Positions 1 to 11,071 of a DNA stretch of 64,000 bases are shown in pieces. The stretch comes from Gentiana macrophylla. Taxonomy: Eukaryota > Streptophyta > Magnoliopsida > Gentianales > Gentianaceae. The notes under the pieces were generated by a model that was given only the letters and a program-made list of their open reading frames with translations, was not told the DNA's origin and ran no database searches. Where the stretch lies: positions 93,450,316 through 93,514,315 of the forward strand of contig CM047810.1 of the NCBI GenBank assembly GCA_026214975.1, in the 5' to 3' direction. Each line of letters starts with the position of its first letter. The first letter of the stretch is position 1. The translations under genes and the position numbers were made by a program.

Positions 1-600
1 TTCGACCTTAGCCTTATCAACTTGAATGCCAAAGATTGGACACCTTGTGTCCCAAAACGATTCCTTCGTCTACTAGAAAATGGCATTTCTCCCGCTTAAG
101 CACCGATTTTTCTCAACACAACGTTGGAGTACCATATCTAGATTCTTTAAAATTTCATCAAAGCTATCACCGTAGACTGAGAAGTCATCCATGAAGACCT
201 CCATGCATTGTTCCACAAGTCCATCAAAAATGGCCAACATGCACCGTTGAAAAGTCGCGGGTGCATTGCATAGACCGAATGGCATTCTACTTAAAAGCAA
301 AAGTACCGGATGGACACGTAAACGTTGTCTTCTCTTGGTCATTGGGGTCGATGGCTATCTGGAAGTAACCGAGTATCCATCAAGGAAACAATAATACTTA
401 TGACCACTCACCGTTCAATGTTGGTCAATGAAGGGTAGGGAAAGTGGTCCTTGGCGTAACCTCATTAAGTCTACGATAGTCAATACAGACTCAGAGTTCG
501 TCACGAGTCGTAAGGCAACTTCCTCCCCTTTTCATTCTTTTCGATCGTGATTCCGCCTTCTTGGCACAACTTGAGTAGGGCTGACCCACTCGCTTATCGG
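1..600 (-). pseudogene. Reverse transcriptase fragment (Ty3/gypsy pol)
   Basis: Read on the minus strand, 600 to 1 gives the fingers and palm of a gypsy-type reverse transcriptase in shifting frames: VCIDYRRLNEVTPRTTFP near 480-420, FQIAIDPNDQEKTTFTCP near 365-305, MPFGLCNAPATFQRC near 285-240, and the catalytic FMDDFSVYGDSFDE near 205-160. The longest uninterrupted piece is 73-342. The two catalytic Asp of the MDD motif are present. Breaks separate the blocks, so no full-length product can be made. It would copy element RNA into DNA in cytoplasmic particles. The thumb and RNase H lie off the window. Confidence 0.85.
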
Positions 601-1627
601 CGATTGCGTAGATGATTCCCATGTCAAGCCACTTTATAACCTCCTTCTTGACAACCTCTTGCATATGCGGATTCAGCCTTCACGAGGTTGTCTTACCTTT
701 TAGCTCCTTCCTCCGTTCGGATTTTATGCATGCATATGTCCTGGGTGATCCTCGGATATCACCCACTTGCCAACCGAACGCGAGGATGTTTTTCTTAAGC
801 ACTTCTATCACCGTGTGTGCTTGCTGCTCGTGGTCGAGTTTCAAGAAATGATCAAAGGCAATTTATCTCCATCCTTAAGAAAGATATACTTAAGGTGTTT
901 TGGAAGCGGTTTAAGCTCTAAATCAAGAGGTGGTTGCTCAATACTAGACTTTAACGGGCCACCTTTCTCCTTATGAGCTTGAAGTGGTTGACAGAGAACA
1001 CCTCATCTTCCCGAGGCTCAACCCGTAAAGGCACTGGATCAAATCATCCATCGGAATCCTCCGGTCAACACTTGCTTCCTTTTTCTTGTGATCGATCATT
1101 TTTCTTAACTCTTCATCTTTAAGCTCTTCGCCACTCCTCCCAATCATCTACTTCCCAATGAGTAGCTTCTCTCCAAAACTCTACCTCGCCCCAACTACCC
1201 ATCGAGCTTCTTCTTCACCAGGGATGAAGTCTTCCGACTCAGTTCTTTGAAATCATCGCTTGTCATTTGGGCATCTCCATGCTTCCAACTCAATAACAAG
1301 CTCAGATGAGCGAGTGAAGATGACTCGCCAATGCCTACGGTGGAAATGAATTGGAAGATGGTCCGCGATCACCGGATCCTCAATGTCCATGACTTCAAAA
1401 ACACCTATCTCTGTAAGCTCCATTGCATCTTCATAATAGGCATCTCCTCCGCCCTCATATATGGCTTCGACAAACGATATTTCATCAATTACGGCTCTTT
1501 CAGGATGTGTCCTCGTGTGAAGGTGACAGATGTGTCACCGACTCTAAGAGTAATCTGTCCTTTGCGTAAGTCGATGAGAGCGTTAGAAGTGTCTAAAAAG
1601 GTTCGGCCTAGAATTAGAGGCATCTCC
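601..1627 (-). pseudogene. Degenerate pol spacer between protease and reverse transcriptase
   Basis: By position this is the protease-to-RT linker of the Athila-like element on the minus strand. Only short frames remain and I recognise no conserved motif. The plus-strand frames here (612-976, 1331-1645) have no family resemblance and look like shadows. Confidence 0.5.
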
Positions 1628-1831
1628 TTATCGTGGATAGTCTAGAATAACCCAACCGGTAGGGAAGACTAAATGTTCAATTTGAAGGAGAACATTAGCT
1701 ACACAACCGGCCGCAGATTTACTAGATTTGTCTACCATCCAAGAGAAATGGGCGCTCTCGCATCCTTTATCTAACCCGAGCTTCTTGCATACATTTAATG
1801 GCATCACATTGATGGAGGCCCCGAGTCGCAT
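1628..1831 (-). pseudogene. Retroviral-type aspartic protease fragment of the Athila-like element
   Basis: The minus-strand frame contains LGASINVMPLNVCKKLGL, the flap-side context of the plant gypsy protease, followed by a second beta-rich stretch ending VFPTGWVILDYPR. In this family the active-site Asp directly precedes the LGAS block. Here the Asp codon is readable only in the neighbouring frame, so a one-base gap separates it from the rest. The enzyme would mature the Gag-Pol polyprotein. It lies between the gag tail (above 1889) and the RT (below 600), as expected. Confidence 0.75.
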
Positions 1832-1888
1832 AAGACATTTTCGAATAAATGGCCTTCGATCTCACAGAGATTGAAGGTCCGCCAGTGG

Positions 1889-3827
1889 TCACCTCGCTAA
1901 CAAAGACAATTTTCTCGTGAAACCATTGCGCAATCTTCTCAAACACTTCTTCACCATCCCCTGAAGCTTTCTCTTGCTCCCACAGAATTCTTTAAGATAC
2001 TTAGTACATTTAGGCATTTCAGACAATACCTCAGCTAAGTGCATACTCACTTTAGTGTCCCTAAGTATCCTCCTCACTCCAAAGATACCGCTTGTCGTTA
2101 GTGAGGGCTTTCTTTCCTTTTGGTGGATAGGGAAGGGCTTTATCATTCTTCGTAGCTTGATTCTTTATCGCCTCATCCTCCTTATCCTTCCATCTTACAA
2201 ACTTTTCTTCCTTTTTCTTAGTCAGGGGTACTGCCCCTTGACTTTCCTTCCTTTCCTCATCATCAGAATTATTTTCATCTTCCGAAGAATTGTCACTAAG
2301 CTCCTCCTCATTGCTTTCTTCGGCATGTGGTTTCTGATTTCCCCCTCCTGAACTTATGGCGTCAGGAGGGGCTACTCGCTTCCGACATCTTGCCGGGTCC
2401 AAATTTTCTTACCACTTCTCGAGTTACTTCGCTCAACTCTCTTCTTGCCCATACTCCCACTGAGGTGTAATGGCAGTGCAAACATTCACATCAGCTTTCG
2501 GATTTCTCTCGGTATAACTCGGAAGTTTACCGTGAGGTCTGCTTGCTTGCTGGTCTGCCATCTGACCAACTTGTCTCTCAATGGCTTTAACACTAGTAGA
2601 CAGAGTCTTCACCATGTCTACCAGCTCATCGAATTTGTGTTGAGGGACACATGAGGTGGTATGATTATTGTTCTGAGTTTGATTCCAGCCACCTTGGGGC
2701 CTTTGGGAGTTCTGAACTGGCCTTTGATAGTTCGAGTTGAAAGAATTTGAATTTGAAGGGCCAGGTGGTAGCTTGGCTTGATTGAAGTTTTGTCTTTGAA
2801 ATCTCGAGTAGTTAGTTGCTCTGTTGAAGTTTCGGAAGGGTTGGTTTTGATTATCCATTAGGTTTACTCCTCCTCCGTCATCTCGGCCCCCGCTCGAGTT
2901 TCAAGATAATTTGAATCGAAGGTCGCATGATCGAAGATTGGCCAACCGCTTGCTTATCAATTCCATCCGAGCAACCAACGATTTGTGTATCGGGATTGCT
3001 TGCGATCTTCTTTCTTAACAATATTGGTCTTCTTAGAGTCGACCACATATTGTTCTTGGCGATGGTCTCGGCCACTCAGAGGCAGTGGGCCTCATCACCT
3101 CCCCAAGAAGGATCCATGAGTGTGGAGTCAAGATAATCTCTATTAGGTTGAGAGACTCCTCAGTAAAATAGTTCCAACAACTCATGTCCGCTCATATCCG
3201 TGATTGGGGCACTTCCTCATCAATGATTTAATCTCTCCCAGGCCTTGCCAACAGTCTCATCCTCCATCTGCTCAAACGTAGCTATTTCCCGTTTCATCTC
3301 CATAATCTTGCCTGGTGAAACCCACTTAAGAGCGAAGGCTCTTTTGACATCATTCCATGTATGGAGAGAATGATGTGCTAACGATTTAAACCACCGACTT
3401 GCTTCACCTTTCAAAGCAAAAGGAAATAGCTTTAACTTTACGATCTCAGAATCAACACCAGGATAATGGCCTGCTTCACAGATTTGTACGAATGTGGACA
3501 AGAAGTCGTGCGGGTCTTCTTGAGCAGTGCCATGGAAAGAGCTATTCTGAACTAGAGCAACTACTCCGTTCTTTAGATCAAAGTTCGCTCCTCCCATGTC
3601 GGGAGGACGAATAGGTCTATGTCCCTCGAGAAAATCTTGATTAAGATATGGAGTGTAGGGGTCCTGGTTCAACCGATTTAAGCCGGGTTTTGGCGGAATT
3701 GTTGAAGTTGTTGATTTATGCCAGCTTGCTGATTCTGTTGTTGCTGCAGAGCTTGCATCTGTTGAAGGAGTAAATTTAACTGAGCTTGGGGGTCAGGATT
3801 TGGAATTGGTGGATCTTGATCCGCCAT
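1889..3827 (-). pseudogene. Gag region of the Athila-like element, frame-broken
   Basis: The ATG at 3827 opens a glutamine-rich N-terminus (MADQDPPIPNPDPQAQ...) that hits a stop after about 50 codons. The next frame (3672-3220) carries the retrotransposon Gag core: FHGTAQEDPHDFLSTFVQIC, LKLFPFALKGEASRWF and WNDVKRAF. Further pieces follow at 3075-2878, 2858-2433 (asparagine/glutamine-rich, containing VGQMADQQASRPHGKLPS), 2402-2061 (acidic, then KALPYPPKGKKA) and 2146-1889 (VSMHLAEVLSEMPKCTKYLK), the Athila-type Gag tail. At least four frame changes separate them. Gag would form the particle shell. No CCHC zinc knuckle was seen. Confidence 0.8.
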
Positions 3828-4628
3828 TTTGTCCAAATCAGGGAGAAGTCTTCTTCTAAGGATAGATCGTTCGTGCTCGGGATCAAAGATCGAAGTCCTT
3901 CTTACTTCTCGTTTGCATAAACCAGAAGAAAGGAAAAGGAAGAAATCAACCTTAGGGTTGATTAGAACAGGTTTAGAAAAGGTTTGATGGTTTAGAGGGA
4001 GAAAAGAAAAGAGAAGAAAAGAGAAGAAAGAAAAGAAGTGATGATTGAACAGATCGAATCGGCGCCCAAAGTGTTAGTGGACGTTGTCGTAATCGAACGC
4101 TGTTGCTTGAATGAACGTTCGTTCAGAGGACAGAATTGAGGTGGACGGGCGTTCAAGTTGTTGAACGCTCGTTCAGAAACGAAAACCTAAAAACTAAGGT
4201 TACGTAAATTGAAAACGAGATAAAAATAAAAGCAGAAAAGACTTATGGAAATAAAATCAAACAAAAAATCAAATAAAATAAAACAGTAAGTTTAAAAACA
4301 AGAAAAACAAGAAACTGGCAAAGAAACCTACCTACGAAAAGTTTAAAAAAAAAACAAGAAAAACACTAAGACGGGAAAAAAAAAACGTATTGAAATCTTC
4401 TAGGGCCAAAAAGGAGGGGAAAACAGTGGATTTTGACCTCGAAAACGCACTGAACGGCCTGCGGCCGTTCACCACGTCGTCGGCGTCGGAACGAGCTTTC
4501 CGAATTGGGGTCCTGCGTTCCAAACGGACACTCGAGCCGAAAGTTACGCCAAAATACTCTGCGTGCTAAAACGCACCCCTTTTGACTCGTAAAATTATCC
4601 TATGAAGAATCCGACAACCGTTACCGAC
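3828..4628 (-). other. Untranslated leader of the Athila-like element
   Basis: This is the purine-rich, non-coding 0.8 kb between the PBS and the gag ATG on the minus strand. It holds several GC-rich GAACG/CGTTC and GGACG/CGTCC inverted motifs (about 4080-4180 and 4440-4530) unlike the A-rich surroundings; they are discussed as a finding. No coding sense was seen. Confidence 0.6.
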
Positions 4629-4645
4629 TCCCGGCAACGGCGCCA
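4629..4645 (-). other. Primer binding site, tRNA-Asp type
   Basis: On the plus strand TCCCGGCAACGGCGCCA equals the 3' end of plant tRNA-Asp apart from its first base, so the minus-strand element has a PBS complementary to that tRNA. It sits five bases from the LTR edge at 4651. Confidence 0.85.
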
Positions 4646-4650
4646 AAACT

Positions 4651-6174
4651 TGTTCGGTAAAAACTAGTTTTAAATTTATAAACCGAAACACCCCAAGTAT
4701 AAGGATCGTAGTATAGGATGTTTACGGGTCGCCCTGGTGGAGTGGAATGTTTATCGGATCAAGGGACAATTATTCTATTGATTACGCCACAATTATTAAC
4801 TAAACTACTAAACTAAGGCTGAAACTAACTAAAACCTAAACCTAAGAATTAAAACTAAAACAAGAAATAAAAACAAGCAGAAAATAAGAAAACAGAAAGC
4901 CAGACGAGCGTGCTCACTAAAGTGAACGAGCGTGCCTAAAACTAAACTCTATCGGACGGGCTGCCTCGCTATTATGCGGACGAAGCGCCCGAATATGAAC
5001 TGGAGAACAGTAAAATATGCGAAAACAAGCGAGGAAACTAGGGTTTATAAAACTAAAACTTAAACTAAACTTAATCTAAACGATTTGATAATAAACAATT
5101 GAGGAAAACACAAAGAAGGCGACTAGATTTCACCTATCAACCAACAACCCCAACTAGATGGTGATTAAAAAGACATAGTTTTTAGTAGTGATTCATTCAC
5201 GAATTCAATTAGATTTCTTCAACCAAATTCTAGGGTTTCGTTTATCTTTTCAAACAAACTAAACAGCAATCAAAACTCAATCACAAGATTGTTTCCAAAC
5301 TCTTACTCAACTAATCATGCATAATCTCTTATAACACAATTAGATGCATTACTTTGAATAAAATCAAACTCAAATAACATACTTTCATATATTGATTCAA
5401 GCGTCAAATAAACATAGATCGTTTCATCAAATCTTAATTCAATAAAACTTAAACAACATAAAACAGATCCAAAGTAATGAAAAACTATGAAATAAACTCA
5501 CTAAACATAAGCATCGAACTCCTCTAGTTGGTTGTGTTGATGATGGGCTTCCTCCGTCGACTCACTGCAAGGTTTCTAGCCAACAATCATGTTGAATATG
5601 ATTGTTGGTTGGGAGATTTGCATCTCTGTGAAATTAGGTTCTCTCGGCGCAGACTTTTTGGTGAATTTTCGATCTCAATTATGTGGTATATGAATTAGGG
5701 TTGGGGCTGCCGCTTTATTTATAGAGCTCTAAGTCGGTTAGGGTTAAGTCGGCAACGGACGCTCGTCTGGTCTTGTGGACGCCCGTTCACTTTATCAAAC
5801 GCCCGTCTGGAATGGACGCTGCACGAACGCTCGTTTGAGATGCTGAGGGTCGGATTTCATCATCTTTATCCAATTTCTTCAAGCCAATTCCAACTCTATC
5901 TCTTATAATTCGACTTGAGCTTTATTTATCCACTTATGGCACTCGAAAATCAACACCTACATGATAAATAAACAATGCAAAAATGTAATAAAATCCAAAT
6001 AATAATAATTCCATCAAACCAACACTTAAAATCATCAATTTTGCATACAACCCTCTTAAAATCATCTTTATTAAATAATTACACTTAAACCCTTAATTCT
6101 CATGTAAATTACGCAAATGTGGGAAAATAATATTGAAATACACCCTTAATAATCATATAAATATGGCCTTAACA
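4651..6174 (-). repeat. 5' LTR of the Athila-like element
   Basis: In plus orientation it starts TGTTCGGTAAAAAC directly after the PBS and ends at CCTTAACA, giving TG...CA ends and about 1.52 kb. The inner edge is fixed by the PBS. The outer edge is placed by analogy with the related LTRs at 20821-22269 and 24216-25587, which end in the same CCTTAACA. It contains the short motif AAG-GATCGTAGTATAG shared with those LTRs, and a GC-rich GGACGC/CGTTC array at about 5755-5850. Confidence 0.75.
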
Positions 6175-6180
6175 CGCACC

Positions 6181-6480
6181 GTCCGAATTGGGATGAATTC
6201 CGTCCATTTTTGGACGGTGCGTCCAAAATTTAGACGGTTTCCTTCCATTTTGTCCAAAACACTAAAACCGTCCCAATTTGGATGGATCCATGTGGTCTCT
6301 CCGTCCAAACATAGGACGCACCGTCCAAATTTGGAAGGAACCATCCATTTTGGACGGTTTCCTTCCATTTTCTCCAAAACAATAAAATCGTCCCAATTTG
6401 GATGGATCCATGTGGTCTCTCCGTCCAAACATAGGACGCACCTTCTGAATTTGGACGGAGACGTCCATTTTGAAACCCTT
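6181..6480. repeat. Tandem repeat, 120-bp unit, rich in CCGTCCAAA motifs
   Basis: Bases 6241-6360 recur at 6361-6480 with few changes, and a partial copy precedes them. Each unit contains several versions of TTTGGACGG and CCGTCCAAA. The open frames across this block (6133-6564 plus, 6153-6468 minus) exist only because 120 is a multiple of three. A related block in inverse orientation lies at about 41697-41900. Confidence 0.8.
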
Positions 6481-7110
6481 ATCGGGTCTTATTTACTCTC
6501 TTCACCTACTCTTGTCTTCACCGTTTCATCACACAAAAAATCACCATTGCTTCCAAAAAAATAACCATTGCTACACCCAAAATTCACCATTGATACCACA
6601 AAAAAAAAAAACCATATTTGTCCTTTTGAGCTGCGTTGTTTTATTTCACCGGAGTTGTATTTTTAAACAAATGGATAAGCATTTACTTAAGTTTGAATAA
6701 ATTTATTTATTGTGTATGTTTTTATTGTTATTTGGTCACATGAATAGAGTATGTTAACGTTATAAATTTTTTATTTTTAGCGTAGTGTAGTATGTGCATT
6801 TTCAGGGTAGAGAAATGATTAATTTTGATGATATATTTCGATAATGGAATTGACATTCGTTGGATAATTAGGGTAGTCAATGATACATTCTTATTTTGAT
6901 TGATATATTCTGATGAAATATTTGGATAACGATACAAATATATTTTGGTTGATGTCAATGTGATCGCTCGTAGTAATAAACGAAACTTGTTTACCGAATG
7001 TGTTTTATTGGTTTGGTACAAAGTTGATTATGTTGTTGTTGTAGTGGAAGATGAAAATTCAATTGAAATATATGGTTTTTGAATTATGTATTTTGTGATA
7101 GTATGAGAAC
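6481..7110. other. AT-rich spacer, nothing recognised
   Basis: A 630-bp AT-rich stretch with a poly-A run at about 6600. I see no gene, splice-consistent frame or repeat boundary in it. Confidence 0.5.
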
Positions 7111-7330
7111 ATACCTTGAAATTATTGGTAACAAGAATGTGATTTAAAAATTGAAACAAACGACAAATTAATGTTGTTTGAAAATTCAAGAACGAATATC
7201 TCAAATTGAATTCCATGGTACGCCTTGGCCTGATGAGGTTCTTAGAATTGAATTCTTTCCCAAGGGTGTTTTCGATTCCTTCTGATCCGCTGTGTCATGT
7301 CTAATCTCCAGGCTTTGTATTGAGGCTCCT
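7111..7330 (+). repeat. MULE left terminal inverted repeat, outer part
   Basis: The sequence from CCTTGAAATTATTGG through ATTCCATGGTACGCC to CCAGGCTTTGTATTG is matched by the reverse complement of 32228-32010. The arm is interrupted at 7330/7331 by the LTR element and resumes at 12677. The outer edge is taken where similarity fades at about 7111. Confidence 0.85.
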
Positions 7331-8925
7331 TGATCGGCCTTTTCTAAGTGTCCAATCTCACCGGCAGTGTACCGGGTCAACTGTAGCCTAGAATTGGTGA
7401 GTCAAGGTCGTATCCCACAGGGAATCTGGTTGAGTACCAAAGTCGGTCTCGTCCCTAGTTCAAGTCAACACAATAATTGAACGTGGTGATTTGTCAGATC
7501 ACTGGTTCTAACAACTAAATAAACATAAGAGAAAAGATTTTAAACTACGAAAAACAAGATAGCCGAGCTATGATCCAACCAACTACTCTCTAACCCTAAC
7601 TCGTTTCCGGAAATGTTTCGACAAACTCTAATGTTCTCGGCATCGTTGAAGGGTGTCGTCTCCTGTTTCCAAAAATAGACATTAATTCAATAATCTACCC
7701 TCTTATGTTAGGTTCAACGGTCCGCCTCGTTGTCACTCAAAGGGTGTCGTTTCCTAATTCCAAGTATAGACATTAATTTAATAATCTACCCTCCTATGTC
7801 AGTTCGACAATCCATTGACAGATTTGAATCGAATCGACACGGTCACGATCAATGAGACGCTCATTAACAATGATATAAACCTCACACACGAAACCGAATC
7901 TGAACAACTCAATAGGTTTTACAGGGTGATCCTAGAACCCCTTTTCCCGTATCCTCTCGCAAAATACATATGTAAAGAAGACACGTGAAATACGATTATC
8001 AAGTAATTAATTCGACAAAAGTCATTTAGAATAAGTTCTAGAATGATAACAACACTGAGAATCTAAGAATCATAACATCAAAACACTTCAATCGACAAGC
8101 TAAGGTTCGATTTCGAAGGCTATCACATATCTCGGCTAAAAATGGATTAGCTACTCATTATACTACTAAGAAAAACAAAATAAATCAACAATCAAAGCTA
8201 ACATAAAAACAAGATTGAAAACAAGAACAATATGTTAATTAAAATTACCGGGTAGAAAATTGGTTTTCCGGAAGAAATCCCGTCAATAATGCGTCAAGCT
8301 ATCCCCGAGATCCTCCGGATTACAACGATCTACGACTAAACTAAGCTAATCTACCTACAACTAATCTAAGCTAAGAAAAGATGAAGAAAAACGCAGCAAA
8401 AACTGGAAAAATCGATCTAAAAGGGAGGAGTTAGATCTAGATCAAATGAGGGGGTATTTAAAGTGTTTTGCAGTCTGACTGTTAAGCGAACGTCAGATCT
8501 TGACAGCGGCCGCTGTCAAATTTTTTCCCTTCACAAAACCTATCAGCAACTTTCTAAGCCAAAAAACACATTTTAGGCGGGCGCCTATGGTGACAGGCGG
8601 CCGCCTGTCACCTTTTATCACCAAAATACTTGATTTTTGATCCCGAAGCTCCGGTGTACATTCCACGAAATTCCCGAGCACCTAAAACCTGAAAATGGAT
8701 CAAAAACATACCAAATATAACCCCCACGGGACTTTAGGGTGACCGAGAGTATAGTAAATTACACCGAAAAAGACCGAGAATCCCGGACTTTACGTCCTAG
8801 GTCCCAAAATGATAACCAAGGTGTAAATACATCAAAATACAACCAAATGTCCCCGGAAACATATAAAACGAGGTATAAACGGGGTATAATCACATAGTAA
8901 ATGATAGTCAATTTGACTCTCATCA
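7331..8925 (-). repeat. 3' LTR of element A
   Basis: It pairs with 11072-12671. Most of its length is nearly identical to its partner. The patch at 8466-8520, next to the GC-rich GGCGGGCGCC / GACAGGCGGCCGCC palindromes, differs strongly. The open frame at 8493-8681 crosses this palindrome region and is not a gene. Confidence 0.92.
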
Positions 8926-8937
8926 ACTACCCCCTAC
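8926..8937 (-). other. Polypurine tract of element A
   Basis: ACTACCCCCTAC on the plus strand reads GTAGGGGGTAGT on the minus strand, directly upstream of the LTR edge at 8925. This is the position and composition expected of a plus-strand primer. Confidence 0.75.
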
Positions 8938-11047
8938 ATAGGTTTTGCTCGCCCTCGAGCAAAGATGAGCGATTCAAAAATAAAGATGGAGTCAACATTG
9001 TCATTACACATCTAGTCTTTAGTATTGAAATGATAAAACACAAGTAATTGATATAAATGCATAAAACTCGAGCTCTACCTTGTATCGAGAAAAGAATGTG
9101 TGTGTGTGTGTGTGGATATAGCTTCTTCGATATTAATCACCAATGACCAGTTTAGATTATAGACGTGTACATACCAGGATTACACCATAGGCTTATACGT
9201 CATAAACATCTCAACTAATCGAGGTCTATCGTCGTCTAGTACGGTCAGGCAGGACTTACACGGTTATATCGTTTAGGCTTAAGTTAGGGCTACGAAAGGA
9301 TATTTACGATAAAAATAGAAAGAGAAGGTGCAAACGAGCTTTAACCGAGAAAAATAAATATGAAACTCGGTTTCAAACGCCTCCAACTCTCCAACTATAA
9401 AAACAATCTCGATATCCGAAATAAACCCCAACTCCAACTCTAGACAACAATAACTTGGTCCATTATTTTCTGGACACTTTCTAAAAATAAAAACACATAC
9501 TTAAATATATATACACTCTCTTTTTCATTTTTTTTCTTCTTCTTTCTTTTTTTTTTCTATTTTTTCTATTTTTTTCTTATATTTTTTTCCAAACTATATA
9601 CATGTATGTATAAAACTATACACATCAAAATTCCGAACAAAGTCGAACCAACACACTGTCACACTCTCATACCGGTTAACTCGAATAATACAATGTCACA
9701 ATAGCACTCCCATACCACAACATCTCCCAACATCATATAAATGTGCGGAAATAAAAGCACAATTGCAAGGTAGTCAAGGATACGTAGACCGAAATAAGTC
9801 TAGGGACATCGATTATACGGGTTAGTAACAAAATGGTCAGTTCGGGCGGCGGTCTAACCACCCTACAAAAGGCTTAGAGGGGTAACTGTGGATATACATA
9901 TAAGGATGGCTTTTGGCTCTGATCGGGTCAAAATAAATGCCAAAACCGCCATCCCGTACCTAACAACGACGACCTTTCTATTTTTCCTCGAAGTTACTAA
10001 TATAAGTTCTAGGTAACCGGGTCATTAAGAACTACCATAATCGTTCACTAGTCAAGGTGATTAATGAAGTCGAAGCTAACGTGATAGAACTATTCCATTC
10101 TCAATACAAGATCCCAACTCAAATGATATGCATTCGTAAAATCATTATATGTTTAACAAAACAATACTATAGGCTCAATGTATCAAAACAAATGTCAAAG
10201 GCACCAAAATTTCTAAAAATGACTCATTTACACCAAAGGGATAATAATCTCTAAGTATAACTCGTTCAACATGAAAACAAAACATTGAAGCTAAACCAAC
10301 CACCCCCTACTTTAAAACAATACACGAATGATAAAGGTAGAAAAGTTAGCTTACAACCGGAAAAAGGCGCGAGTACGATCATGTGGCATCCGTAAAATGA
10401 ACTCCCAGGGTCCCTGTACTTATAAAATATACACAACCAACACCAAGGTGTTAAAATTATGAGTATAACACAATAAAACTACCCGGATTACCACAACTCA
10501 TCAAAGCCAAAAACACCACACTAGCCCCCCCCAAAAACACACTTCTTCGGGTTATATTACAACAAAACTTACCCGAAGTATCAAAATACAAACTAAAGAA
10601 ACACATTGAAACACGAAGGGGAAGGAAAAGCAATAAAAACACATTCTAAGTTTATAGTCCTCAGCTCGACTTTCTACCCCGAACTATGTCAAGGATAGCT
10701 ATACCAAAGGAGAGCAAACCATTGCTTCTCCCTAGAAAAATCGTAAGAATTGAGCACCCCTTGAAAATAAAACAATAGAAATATGGGGCTCAATCCTTAC
10801 CACCACGATTTGTTCGATGAGTCCATTGCACAGAACAACGAACTCACTTTCCCAGAAGGATCCATTAACTGCAAATCAGGGAAACAATAGAAACACAATC
10901 ACGGTACCTAGTCACTACCACTACCGAAGTAGATGGTGTGACACTTCAACAACAACAAAATAAAACAAACTATACATAAAAAAAAACAAATAAGAAAAAT
11001 GACCTAATTCTAAGAACTTAACTAACTTACAAGATATCAACCCGATT
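8938..11047 (-). other. Non-coding interior of element A
   Basis: About 2.1 kb of A-rich sequence without gag or pol resemblance on either strand. It includes a (TG)n run at about 9098-9114 and a pyrimidine-rich run at about 9520-9590. The short frames at 10057-10254, 10457-10642 and 10921-11121 resemble no family. Confidence 0.75.
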
Positions 11048-11064
11048 CCCCGGCAACGGCGCCA
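11048..11064 (-). other. Primer binding site of element A, tRNA-Asp type
   Basis: CCCCGGCAACGGCGCCA matches all 17 terminal bases of plant tRNA-Asp, and the LTR starts eight bases further on at 11072. It is not a tRNA gene: no cloverleaf surrounds it. Confidence 0.9.
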
Positions 11065-11071
11065 GAAAACT

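Larger units (their letters stand above)
1..6174 (-). mobile_element. Athila/Tat-like Ty3/gypsy LTR retrotransposon, 5' part
   Basis: On the minus strand the order is LTR (4651-6174), PBS (4629-4645), leader, gag, protease and reverse transcriptase. This is the Ty3/gypsy order, and the element leaves the window at position 1. The FMDDFSVYG form of the polymerase motif, the PBS complementary to tRNA-Asp and the long 1.5-kb LTR point to the Athila/Tat branch. The coding part has many frame breaks and stops, so it is a non-functional copy as assembled. RNase H, integrase and the 3' LTR should lie left of the window. No target duplication can be checked because the left end is missing. Confidence 0.88.

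Noticed and set aside
6133..6564. 143-codon frame with an internal duplicated peptide
   Set aside because: The frame stays open only because the tandem repeat unit is 120 bp, a multiple of three; the opposite strand is open for the same reason.
6481..7110. Extension of the MULE left terminus further outward
   Set aside because: Similarity to the outside of the right terminus stops at about 7111; no inverted match or 9-bp target duplication was found beyond.
10057..10254. Small gene in the interior of element A
   Set aside because: 65 codons in A-rich DNA with no domain resemblance; similar short frames occur by chance throughout.
11048..11064. tRNA-Asp gene
   Set aside because: Only the 3'-terminal 17 bases match; no acceptor, D or anticodon arm is present, and the site has the PBS position beside an LTR. 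The same holds for 4629-4645.
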